NCBI RefSeq assembly: GCF_003590095.1
Contig: NC_039486.1
Location: 7,562,336 to 7,626,335, forward strand
Direction of reading: 5' to 3'
DNA length: 64,000 nucleotides
Origin: Trichoplusia ni
Lineage: Eukaryota > Arthropoda > Insecta > Lepidoptera > Noctuidae
Part shown: positions 47,529 to 59,200 of the stretch, in pieces
How the letters are laid out: each line of letters begins with the position of its first letter
Numbering within the stretch: the stretch's first letter is position 1
The notes under the pieces: generated by a model
What the model saw: only the letters and a program-made list of their open reading frames with translations
The model's database searches: none
Told to the model about the DNA's origin: nothing
Made by a program: the position numbers and the translations under genes

Positions 47529-48263
47529 CTAGTGTCCCTTCTTGTGGCCCCACTTCTTGTGATGCTCGTGACCGCCCTTCTTGCCATGATCATGATGATG
47601 ATGATGATGCTCATGGTGGCCATCTTCCTCGTGGTGTCCCTTATGGTCGTGATGATGTCCTCCCTTCTCGTGGTGACCCTTCTTGCCGTGCTCATGTTCG
47701 TGGTGACCGTGGTGTTTGTGTCCCTTGTGGAAGCCGCCTCCCTTCTTGTGGCCGTGTTCCTCGTGATGTCCTCCGTGGTGCTCGTGGTGGCCGCCGTCGT
47801 GATGGTGATCGTGGAAATGCTTTTCTTTCTTGAACTCATCATGTTTATGCACTCCATGATGACCTTTAGTAGAGTGACCCTTGTGGTAGTGTCCCTCCTC
47901 GTGATGACCATGTCCCTTGTGACCCTTCTCACCGTGATGGTGTTCATGGTGGTGGCCATCATCGTGATGATGATGTTTCTTGTGACCACCATGTTCGTCG
48001 TGGTGTCCCTTATGGCCTTCATGATGGTGGTGTCCTTTCTTGCCATGTTCGTGGTGGTGATGTCCTTTGTAACCCTTGTGTCCTTTCTCACCATGGTCGT
48101 GGTGATGATGAGCGTGGTGCTCGTGACCGCCACCCTTATCCCATTTACCACCGTGGTGGCTAGCCGCTACTGCCGAGTCCGCATCACGTTTCTCCCGGGC
48201 ACTCCTGCAGCTAACGTACGCTAGCGCCGTTAAGGCTAAGCAGCACACCAGTAAAGACCTCAT
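47529..48263 (-). CDS. Secreted His/Gly/Lys-rich protein, family member 5
   Basis: A single exon, 244 residues. The signal peptide (residues 1-19, ending AYVSC) is followed by RSAREKR, a furin-type site, then DADSAVAAS. It is very His-rich with the same repeat units as members 2 and 3 (HEHGKKGHHHHEGHKGHH and similar). The core reads STKGHHGVHKHDEFKKEKHF and the C-terminus HKKWGHKKGH. The ATG at 48263 was chosen over an in-frame ATG at 48323 because the TATA box (48324-48332) would place the transcript start near 48300, downstream of the earlier ATG. It is tandem with member 4 on the - strand, 2.4 kb upstream of it. Its function is inferred as for the family: secreted, likely metal-binding or structural. 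Confidence 0.9.
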   Translation of the reverse strand: MRSLLVCCLALTALAYVSCRSAREKRDADSAVAASHHGGKWDKGGGHEHHAHHHHDHGEKGHKGYKGHHHHEHGKKGHHHHEGHKGHHDEHGGHKKHHHHDDGHHHEHHHGEKGHKGHGHHEEGHYHKGHSTKGHHGVHKHDEFKKEKHFHDHHHDGGHHEHHGGHHEEHGHKKGGGFHKGHKHHGHHEHEHGKKGHHEKGGHHHDHKGHHEEDGHHEHHHHHHDHGKKGGHEHHKKWGHKKGH

Positions 48264-48323
48264 GTTTCCTGTGCTCCGATGTGATCCAAGCAGTTGACTG
48301 ATGCCTGTATTTGCGACTGACAA

Positions 48324-48332
48324 GTTTTTATA
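48324..48332 (-). promoter_or_regulatory. TATA box and initiator of His-rich gene 5
   Basis: The - strand reads TATAAAAAC. An arthropod-type initiator TCAGT lies about 30 bp downstream at 48297-48301, with a second TCAGT at 48316-48320. Confidence 0.8.
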
Positions 48333-48377
48333 CTATTAGCCCGTCTTGTTGGTATTGTATGAAAATTGTGTAAAGCT

Positions 48378-48386
48378 CCAAGGTTG
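48378..48386 (+). promoter_or_regulatory. FTZ-F1-like element upstream of His-rich gene 5
   Basis: The + strand reads CCAAGGTTG, one base off YCAAGGYCR. Relative to the gene it reads CAACCTTGG, about 46-54 bp before the TATA box. Position and orientation match the element upstream of gene 2. Confidence 0.4.
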
Positions 48387-51053
48387 CAGCTATGTGGCGA
48401 AGCAGTAGAACGGGTGCATTGCGCATACCCGGTGTCTCAATGTGAAAATCGGAACTAAGTAGGTAAAGTTCCTAACTACTTACTAAGTACTAAAATGAAA
48501 GTAATTCAAAAATATTTAAAGTACAAATGTATGTGAGTTTGATGAAACGCCATTATTTTACTAGAAATGTGTTAAATATCTATAATTGTTTTATTGTTGT
48601 CATCTATGAATTTATTTTTCCAATTTATGAAAGAAATCAGTCAGTATTAAGAAATTTTCTTTCATCATCGGGATGCCCAGTATTAAACGGTGATCTCAAC
48701 AAACTGGTTCAGATCGAGAATTTTAAAAAAAAATATTATACTAGCAAAATATAGCATGTTAGGAGCTGTATGTACAGTCACATTAATTAATATTGGCCGC
48801 TTTCAGGCTTCAGATACGTAAACATGAACGTCAAAAAAGTTGAAAACGTTGTGATGGCTATAAGAATGATTAAGGTCAAGATTCAGATTCAATATAGGTA
48901 CATATTGCAACTTTTTCACAGTGTGTGTTCAGCATTTATTATTGAACCGCTAACCTGATCTACAGGTTGTTCACATGCGAACATCTATGATATTAATATT
49001 AATGAACACATAAGTACTGGACTTCTTCACGTACCTACATTATACTTACTCGTAAGATGTGATAATATTAGAAGTACTTGTCTGGAGATCGCTTTCAGAC
49101 TCGTTCGCGCAGAAAGAACTTAAGCAGTATAAGAGCATTAAATAACCATTAAGTATCTAAGTATACAAAGAGGTAACGACGTATTATTTAGCTGTATATT
49201 CGCTGTATGGCTGTATTTTCTCTGTATATATCCATTCAAGTTTGAGAGGCATATTTTTGGGAACCCCACTCTACTTTCAATTAAATTCAGCACACTGCTC
49301 ACGCATTGTCTAGCAAACTACCAATTGAGTACACCGAGTAATATTTGTGAATTTTTACTTCTGATGTGATTAAATACTCTATGGCTAACCATCAATCGAC
49401 TGCATGATATAGCTCCGGCAGTTCCAGCCGTTAAAATCATGTAGAGCCAAGCGTCCTGCGCCTTTAACGAATGCCTGAATGAATCTTATCTCTCACAATA
49501 TTAGCAGTCACATAACTTACTACGAGTACAATTATTTAAAAAGTGCTCTTATATTATTAACAAAGTTATGAAATCTGCAGCGCTAGACTGATGTTCGATT
49601 AGCGGATTATTCATTTATATGCTTTCTTGATACGGGCTTGATTGAAGAGCGTGCTCTACTTTACATTGAACACAACACACACTCTAGTTAAATACTACGC
49701 CACTTTTTTGATACTAAGTGGCACCGATATAAAAGAAAATCATGATATATTAATACAGACCTTTACTTTTCTGTTAAAAGGAGAGGTTTTTAAGTGTTAG
49801 TAATACAGAGGAATTAGTTATGAGTGATAAAAAACCAGATGATTTTTGCTTAATTTATTGATACAATCCTCAACAACAATTATTACATGAGCACTACATG
49901 ATGCCATACGGTTATTAATTTTAGTCTAAATACCTATTAAATTTAAACTAAATATATTTTAATTCGTAAAGTACTTTTATAATAATAAATCACAATATAT
50001 ACCAACTTTCAGTTGACAAAATTATTTAACTAAAGGAACATATCTAAATATCTTCGTAGAAACGCGTAAGTGTTTCACACCCTACAGTTAAAATTTTATA
50101 TTTTTTACCATATTTTAGTCCTAATCAGGTATCACAATCACACATTTAGTGCTACGGCTTTAATAAATGATTTATTCCGATGCCATCACATTAGAGATTA
50201 TTCTTCTTGGTCTTACTTTAGATTTCATTTCTTGTTATAGTTTCAAGTCTGCTGGTGTTTTTCTTGTGCATTCTAGCCGTAACACAGAAATATGGTTTGA
50301 TCACCGAAATGTTTGCATTTGTTTTTTAGTTACATTTATTTATTTTATTACAAACATTTTGTTCAACCAAATATTTTGATCTGAAATTGAATTCTAACAA
50401 AGTGTTATGGAAGCACGAACTCAAAAAAGAAATTGTAAATATAATAATCATTTTTAGCCGACAGATCACTGATTACATTTCAAGAAGACGCTTCTTGTAA
50501 CAACTGGCATACCCGAGAGTAAAACTAAATATCACCACGGCATACACAAACATTTACCTAAAATTAGATTGCAAACGCTAGTCGCCTAGAACTTTATTAA
50601 TTTACTTTCAAACACACTCAAACCAAAGTTACCTAAACAAATCCTACCGTTATATAGTTTTGGTGTAATTATTATTAAAATGTAATTATCAAGTGAAGCG
50701 ATGTCAAATATTGAAGTGAAAATCGCTTATCTTACTATAATATTGATATCCAAAATACTTTATTTTATAGATAAAGTTTAAACATTATGGTTTTTTTTTT
50801 TGAGGTCTACACTGAAAGTGATATAATACGTATTTAATGAATATTGCCATTAATTCCCAATATAATAAATAGTTTACAGTAGACAGCCTCTTCATTTTCC
50901 GCAATCACTCTATTCTATATTTCAACCCATGCAATTATTTATACATAATATTTAAAAATAAAATATATTTGCATGATAATAACGAAAACTACGCCGTACG
51001 ACACTTTTTTTCTTCAAAGAATAAGTTCAATACCACGATATAATAAAATACTA
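48387..51053. other. Intergenic stretch between the His-rich locus and HECTD1
   Basis: AT-rich noncoding DNA of 2.7 kb. The frames at 48527-48754 and 50167-50379 on the + strand have no family resemblance. I see no RNA gene or recognisable repeat. The right end probably includes the 3' UTR of HECTD1. Confidence 0.45.
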
Positions 51054-51059
51054 TTTATT
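51054..51059 (-). terminator. Possible polyadenylation signal of HECTD1
   Basis: AATAAA on the - strand, about 315 bp after the HECTD1 stop codon. The flank is AT-rich and has other weak candidates further away, so use of this one is uncertain. Confidence 0.35.
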
Positions 51060-51373
51060 TCATAAGAATAAAGTCTTGAAAAAAATGTTTCAAGAGATCA
51101 TTTATACATTATTAGCTGACATACTAAAATGTTAATCTATATGTTTAAAATAACTATATCTTCATATGTAATGCACTGTTAGTTATTAAATGTTTGACGA
51201 GCACTGTTTTTTTCTCTTAGAAGTCAATGACTACTGATGTTGAATAAATACATAATTATTATTCTAATTCCACGTGGCCACAGGCGAAAGTGCAGGGTAA
51301 GTTATTCTGAACATGTTTATGTAAATGTATGTTCGAGACGCAGGGTCATGGTACCCGCTTATTATACTTGTGT

Positions 51374-53299
51374 CTAGTTGAGATGGAAGCCACGCTCGTT
51401 GGTGGCTGCGAGCAGTCTTTCCCGCAGAACTTCCTTGCAAGAGTACTCAGGTAGTTTCAGGTAGTGAACGCAAGTATTCACAGAGGGGTAGGATCCATCA
51501 CCAGCATCAACCTATAATTATATTTTATTTAAAATTGAATGCTTTGTTTAAGAAAATAAATTCTAGATTATTCTTTATATTTTTAACATATATACCTTTC
51601 GCACTACAGTGAGTCTAGGGTGCAGATTAGCGAGTCCACCAGGCGGGAGACTGCTGCAGCCCGTTGCAAATTGTAAGAATGCCTTACGTTCACGGAGGGA
51701 CATCTCCACGAGCACATCCACGAGACGAAGGAAACCGGGACTGCAAGTAAATTGTATTTTTGTTTTCATCTATTGTGACACTATAGTATTATAAACAATA
51801 TAAATAATATAATGCAAAAATATGAAGACTGGGGATATGACGATTGCATGATGAGACGTGTATTACCTGTCGCGCGTGTAGCCGAGCTTGGGCTCGGTGT
51901 ACTGCAGCAGATGGTCGCGCGTCCAGACGGGCCCGCGCTCGCCGCACAGCAGCAGGCGCAGCTCGGCGGCGCAGAAGGCGCGCAGGCGGCGCGGCGGGAA
52001 CACGGCGCCGAAGCCGCGCCGGAAGGCGGCCGCCTGCCGCCGCACGCCGCCGCGCGTCATCCAGCGCGCGCTCGCCTCCGCGTAGGCGCGCGCGTTCGCT
52101 GGGCCCACCTGCACACACACCACAAGCATTTCATATATGCTGAACAACCCAATCCCAATGATTTTTCTGCTCGATATTATTTAGTCTATTAAATACTACA
52201 ATAAATAACGTACAGCATACCTGCAACAATGTTATTTGAAAATCTTTTTGAGAATTGCACCTTTAACAAACTTTGAATAATTAATACACGAGAGAAATTG
52301 ATACTAATCGATGTGCTTGTTGTTGTTGTATATGAGTATACCTCGATGTTCTCTCCGTTGTCGGTGAGCGGCTGCACAGCGACGGCGGCGTCGGTGTGCG
52401 CGGCCACGTGCGTCATGGTGAGCGCGAGCTGCTCGAAGCTGGCGCCCTCCACCGTGAGCTCGGCAATGCGGCGCGCGCGCTCCTCCACCTCCAGCGACTG
52501 GTCGCGCATCAACAAGTCATAGTTCTCCGCCGCCGCCAACACGCTTTGCAGGAAACTGAATAACAAGAACCATAATAAAAACCTGGTTCCATATCCACAG
52601 CATTTTAAAAAATGACACTATAATATTCTTACCGATGTCTGATCGGATCGATTTCCTCCAGACAGTCATTAGTCAATTCTTCGCCGCACATGATACGCAG
52701 GAAAGGTTCTGAAAGCGGCAAATCGACAAGTCTTCCATCTTGTAGTACCTATAAAGATTAATCAATAATTAAAATTCGACTGTTTTCTTCAGTACCCAAT
52801 AATGTATCCAAGCCATAGCGAGCAATAAAATGATGAAGACAATAAACAAATAAACACAATTTACGTTCATATACCTTAGCTAAGAATACTCCGAGGAACC
52901 AGAAATATTTGCAAACTTTATCACAGACGGGTGAATCTTGAGGAAGTGGTGCCGGGAACAGACCACCAGCTCGCGTCACGTAATAACCCGGAGGTTTTTC
53001 TGTAAATATACATTAGATTATTGAATTTAGATGTTTTTTTTAATAAGTTATTGAATAATGTTGTCACACTAGTATTATAGTTCGGGTCGCATACCGTCGG
53101 GCAACACGAGATGGTGCGGCGCGGAGTCGTGGTCGGCGGCGGCGTGCGGCGAGTCGTTGAGCCACATGGCCAGGTCGGCGCGCTGCAGCTCGGCCGCCAC
53201 GAGCGCGTAGAACTCCAGCGTGGGGCCCAGCCCCGTGCCCTCCTCGCCCGCGAACTCCACCTCCAGCACGGACTTGCGGCCCGCGTGCACGCGCATCAC
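51374..53299 (-). CDS. HECTD1: HECTD1 HECT domain exons
   Basis: Seven exons (53095-53299 to 51374-51511) encode the catalytic HECT domain. The N-lobe opens with RKSVLEVEFAGEEGTGLGPT and includes the E2-binding region. The C-lobe carries YPSVNTCVHYLKLPEYS, with the thioester-forming cysteine at codon 51470-51472, and the protein ends ERGFHLN, the family's usual C-terminus. All expected elements are present, so the ligase should be active. The N-lobe middle (after DSPHAAADHDSAPHH) is shorter than in vertebrates as I recall them. Several exons here are extremely GC-rich and Ala/Arg-heavy (51867-52108, 53095-53299), while their neighbours are not. Confidence 0.93.
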
Positions 53300-56200
53300 C
53301 TGCCGCACGCAACACCAACTCATATGGGGCACTTTTGATTATCTTCAATTAACTAATTCATCATTTATAATCCACTAACAATATTAATAACAGAGTCGGA
53401 CTGATGAGACATTATTTTTCATGCAAATTAATTTAAAAATAATCAAACCTGCATAGCAGACCGCAACAGATCGGGTTGCCGAGGTATCCTCACACGCTCA
53501 TGACGCAGACGTCCCATTCGGAACTCGGTCGCTTCCAATTCGGCGCGGCGTGGGGATACAGTGTTACCAGATCTAAAATATTACCACAACAATTTCTTTT
53601 TAACTATTATAAAATTTAAAAACAAAAGTAACAAAACTTTCAGCAGTTTTTCGTAGATAAAATATTATTTATTTCAGATTCCTTATTATTACCTTTGCCG
53701 GTCTAGAGCGCGATCCCTCTGCGCTTGCAACCAGACAATTGTACGAGAAGTTCCGAAAGCCGTACAAGCGAAGAACATTTGACGAGTTTCCAGAGGGAAC
53801 AGGAATGGACACCAGTCATTCAGTTGCTGACACCTGAAATATTAATATGTTATCGGGCTTCTTAGGAGACTTTATAAAATTATGTAGCTTACAAAAGACT
53901 AAAAATTATATCGATATTAAAAAGTAAGAAACAGCGTTATCAGAGCATTCTTTTCGAATATTCTAGATAGAAATATCCATTCGCCGATTGCAATATCAAT
54001 ATCTATGTGTCGATGGATTTGGCTACTAAAGCAGAAGAGAGAGTTGTTACCATAGCGGCGTGGCGGCGGCGGCCAGCGTGAGCGGCTCCTGCAGCTGCTG
54101 GTGCAGCTTGTTGGTGAGCTTGGTGGACACGAAGGCCTCGGGCGGCAGCGACGGCGCGGCGGCGCGCAGGCGGCGCAGCACGCGCACGCAACACGTCGCC
54201 ATCGCGCCCTCCGCGCCCTCCGCGCCCGCGATGCCGCGCTCTGCCACACACGCACTCTTAGCACACGGCTCGGAGACACGGTTACGACACCACACCGAAT
54301 ATCATGCTCCGACATAAATAGGATAACTACATGCTTTATAACATTATATTCAGTCTTACCAGGATCACAAGGTTCGTCATCTTCGCTGTCGCTGGAAGAA
54401 GCGAATGTCTCCATCCCTTCGATTTCTTTGTAAGTCAATCTAAAACAAAGCAATGACACATAAGCATCTCGAGAAGTACAAGTAACTTTGTAGTTTTCTT
54501 TTCAAGGTTCAATGTGAACATTCGAGTGTGAAAGCACATTACATTTAGTGAGTTGTTTGAGCATCATGTTTATAGTTACGTGTAGGTGAGGTCGCGGTGC
54601 GTGTCGGCGAGCGGCAGGCGCGCGTTGAGCGCCAGCACGGCGCGGTACAGCGTCCAGTTGGGCCGCTCCAGCGCCACGGACGCGCCCGCCGCCGACAGCA
54701 CGAGGCGCAGCGCGGGCAGACGCCCGCCGCCGCCCGCCGCGCCCGCGCTGCCGCCCGCGCCCGCCTGCCCGCAGTCCGAGCTGCTGCTCTCTTCACCGTC
54801 TGATGACTCGTTCAGTGGGATCTCCAGATCTGTTGGGGTTACACAATCAATTTAATCACGGCCGGAAATTTCTCCCACGTATTGCAAACAATTGAATAAA
54901 ACTTTGAATATGTTATGTATGTATGTTAACAACACAATCACGTACCGACTGTTTGGTTCAAATTGGTTCTTCCAGGGCGAGGATCAAAAGCAGGTATGAG
55001 GGCAGAAAACTGCCGTTTGAGCACAAAGTCATCGTCCCATGGCTTACGCTGGCGGCCACCCTGACCGCTGCTGCCGCGGACTGCCTCTAAAGCTTCCTCC
55101 TCCATTAAAGACAGAAGATTGCGAGAGACCTAAGAATAAATTAATTTTAACCATTTGTGACATTTGTTTGGAACATGGCGAAATTTAGCATTTTATTACG
55201 AAAAAAATAAAAATAAAAATAATAAAAGCATTGATTTTGCGTTTAAAATTCCTTAGGTTTAAACGCAGATTTAGATTTAGATTTGATATAATATTTTGGC
55301 ACTAAAAGCAAACATTTGAAAATTACAAATATAATAATAATAAGGGGAAATACAGAGAATTATATTTGTCAATTTTCGTTGTTCAGGAAAAGGAAAAAAT
55401 GCGTGCTGAATACTTTTTAATTATCTTAATGGGGGACTAAATACATTTTTACTTTTTATACCCAGTCATCTATCCTATTCAATGACTTTGAAATGAGTGA
55501 TAAAATTACACACAAACGCAGATAAAACGGAGTAAGAGTAAGATGCAAAAATGTGTTTCTACACTACGAGATGTGTACTCACTACCTCCTGGTAGGTGGG
55601 CTCGTTCTCCTTGTCGCTGTCGAGCGCGTCGTCGCCCTCATCGTCGTCCTCCAGCTCGGTGAGCAGCGCGGGCGCGCGACACGACTCCAGGAAGTCCTCC
55701 AGCGACACCTGCAGCCACTTTCAATATTTAGGATTGTATTAAACTACGTCAATCACTACACATAATATAACAGTCAAAAAATGGAATAGCAAAATAGTGT
55801 AAAGATAACACAATATAATGTAAATAAAAGCAACACAATCCATGGATAGAGGTATAGCAATAAGTCAAAAAACTATTTGAGCATTATAGGAAAATAGATC
55901 AGTGTTAACATTTACCTGTTCACTTTCACTCGATGTAGATGTAAGAGACAAAGTAAGAGCATTTTGTGCGTTAGGAACGAGCGATGGATAACTCTGAGCT
56001 GCCGATAATAGTCCGCCAGGGAAATTGCTTGATAGGGCCAGGCGCACCAAACTGTGAATAGAAAAAACAATTAAAGAAATGCTACATATAGTATTTATAG
56101 CGATATTGACTGACTATAATTTTCACTTGAGCTGTTCCGATTCCATGCTGTACACTTGTAGCCGGAATTAAGAGTACTTAGTCAGCACTGACCTGGGGAA

Positions 56201-59200
56201 CAGACTAGTAGAGTGGTTAGTCCGCGTGGCGCGCTGCGGGTTGGCGCCGCGACCTGCGCCCGCGCCGCGCCCCACGCCCAGGGACTCCAGCAGCCTGGCG
56301 GCACCCTGCGCAAGTTAACAAAATTATACGCTTTCTTCTTGTAATATCATCTTGCTGTGTAGTTGATAATTGATTGACTTGTAATATAATAGACATAGAC
56401 TTGTAGTATAATTTATTAAAATATTAGTGTAGGTACATACTCTATTTACCTGTTGCGTCAGATCTGGTTCACTAGCGCTCATGGCACCCGACCCGCCGGA
56501 CTGACTGTCCTTCTTGTGGTCACCGTATTGTCCATCGGCAGCATCGTTGTCTTCACACTGAAAATAAACAAGGTATTACTCACTTATATCGGAGTTAGAA
56601 CACCATCCATACAACAATCATAACAAAGCGTATACGCTACGAAATGAAATTGGTTTAAGAAGGCCTCGTCTAAGTTACGAGTTGAATACTTACGTAGAAA
56701 CATGTAGCTTTTATACCTACTAATGATGTTAGTATATTTAGTCACGAAACGCGTGCCTTAGTAGAGGCCTCAATAATAAATGAAAAGCAATGTCCGCACG
56801 CGAATACAGTGCGTAGTGTCCGTGATACCTGTATGTGCAGGCGGTTGGCATTGTTCCGCAGGGTGTGCAGCAGGGAGGCGGGCAGAGCGAGCAGGTCGCT
56901 GGACAGCAGCGCGTTGGCACTGTTGCGCACAGCGTCGCCCTCGCGGCGGCGCGCCTCGCGCTCCTGTGCGCAACACCGCGCGTCACACTCCGCACTGCGC
57001 AGCGCGCCCGGCTCGCACGCACACGCACGCTCGCACACACACACACGCATCCATTCACACATAACAATTACACAAATGCCGAATCTTACGGTACCTAAGG
57101 TTATCATCCTTATAACATTACCCTTGTTTGTTAAAGCAAAGAAGCTACAGCACCATCAACACGACTTACAGAACGAAGCATGTGAGGCGCAATTTATAAA
57201 CCGCGCCTGTTCAGTTTATTACAAACTATATTAGTAGCCGGTTTTACATTTATGATTTACATATTTATATAAATTGCACCTTGCCTTCTCACCCGAAATA
57301 ATTTCAACTAAATAACAGTCACTGAGACACAAACAGACCTTTACATAAAATAAATAGTTATCAAGTAACAACATACTGACCTCTTGAGTATTCGTTTCAG
57401 GTACAGGTTCTTTAGCAGGGTAAGGCTTAGTAATGTCTGTGATGCTGGTTGGTCCCAATTCCATATTTGTAAATGAAGTATTACCCAAATCTGCCATACA
57501 GTTATTGCTCTCAGCGCCTAGAGTCAACGATTCTACTATCGTTGCAAGATCTGGGGCAAACAAAGAATAAAAATTAGAACATAAGAAAATATAAACATTA
57601 TTTGACGTAAACTCTCCAAACGTAGTTTTAATGCAAATGCTCTTTCAAATTACCTGTTTCATAAATGTACACTACAATAGTGCAGGGACAGTTTATATTG
57701 TAAGACCTATATATACGTGCAAAAAATCTGGACAATTTGAAAACAGTACCTGTATTAATATGATGTGTCGAGTTATTAATTGCAGATAAATCTGTGGCGT
57801 GTGTGCGAGGTCGAGACATGTTACTGGCCATTTCCTCACTTGATATGTTATCTGCAGATGACGCTTGCTCAGTCGATGCCACCGATACCTAAAGAAAATT
57901 TTCATGAAAATCAGGCAGGAAAATGACAATAGTTTTATTATAAGTAACAAACAGGTACTTGTAGGAAAAAATAGTACCTGGTGATCAACGGCAGTAGCGT
58001 CCGGCAGGCTTGGCGTTGAGTGGCTCTTGCGACCTTGTTTGGCCTCGCCACACGCGGCTCCACCAGTAGCGCCACCACTCACTACCTTCAGATCAAATTT
58101 TCCCTCGGCGCCCATACGATAAGAATTGCGTCCTCCGTGATCCCACCTAATAAAAAACAAAGGAAATAAAACTATTGAAATAGCATTTTACAATACATTT
58201 ATTTCTACACATACAAAGCAAAAGTTTTAAGTATTACTTCGGTCGTTGTTCATATTTTGAACAGCTTGAAACGTGTTATTTGAGCAGGGGCTGGGGCAGT
58301 TGTGTATGAAGGATTGCAACGCATTGCCATACACCGACACAAAAACGCGGATGACGTAGCCCGGATGTTCAGGTTTGACTAAACCTGAACATCCGTAAAA
58401 GTCTGACACGACCCATTTCCTCCCCCGAGGGAGTGGGTGTCCATGAGGAATCCCCCGCCTAAACAAAAAAAAAGGGGCTGGGGCAGCTGTGTGGTTACCT
58501 GACGTCGACCCAGCCGTTGTGCAGGTCGGAGGTGACGGTCCCGAGCGCGGGGTGCGCGCCGTCCTGGTCGCGCCACTTCCAGTCGGGGCCGCGCAGCACG
58601 CGCGCGCCCGCGCACACGCCGCGCGCGCCCCGCGACCAGCGCCTGGCGCGCGCGCCGCCGCCCGCCGCGCCCGCCGCGCCCGCCGCGCCTCCCGCCGCGC
58701 CGCCCGCCGGCGTCGTGCTCGTGCCGCCGTTGGGGCCGCCGCACTGACGTGGCGCGTTGTCGCTGACGCCTACCACCTGACGATACAAATTTCATACAAA
58801 TCCATCACCACATTAAAACTTTCATTTGCGAACTAAAATGCAAGACAAATACATAACGGGGTCCAATTGAATTTTAGGTTTTAGTTTTGGAGTTCGGTAA
58901 CCTAACTCTTACTACACATACTTATAAATTACACGTCAAGTTGTTTGTCAACGAAACGAACGGAAAGACTAATAAACTTCTTAGATTACCGTATTAATCA
59001 AATGTGCTGTTTTAACAAACTGAAAGGTGGGATAGTTCGAAGAACGCCGAATCAGCTAGTATTAATATATTTTAGAATGTGCACTACCTTTCCATAGATC
59101 TCCAGGCCGGAGAGGGAGAGGTAGTGGCTCTGCCCGCTGGCGTTCTTCCCATTCTGCTGTATGCGCAGGTAGCGGTAGGGCGCGTCGGCGCGCAGCCGCC

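Noticed and set aside
48264..48323. In-frame upstream start for His-rich gene 5
   Set aside because: The ATG sits between the TATA box and the initiator, so it should not be transcribed. The start at 48263 gives a standard signal peptide.
51812..52192. Ala/Arg-rich open frames on the + strand opposite HECTD1 exons (also at 53111, 54060, 54586, 56780, 58489 and 60216)
   Set aside because: They are shadows of GC-rich exons on the - strand, whose frames match HECTD1 and splice in phase.
51374..53299. TRIP12 or HERC2 as the identity of the HECT gene
   Set aside because: The HECT sequence alone has TRIP12-like parts, but the SUN domain, the MIB/HERC2 domain and the GSNGWFRF block upstream occur together only in HECTD1.
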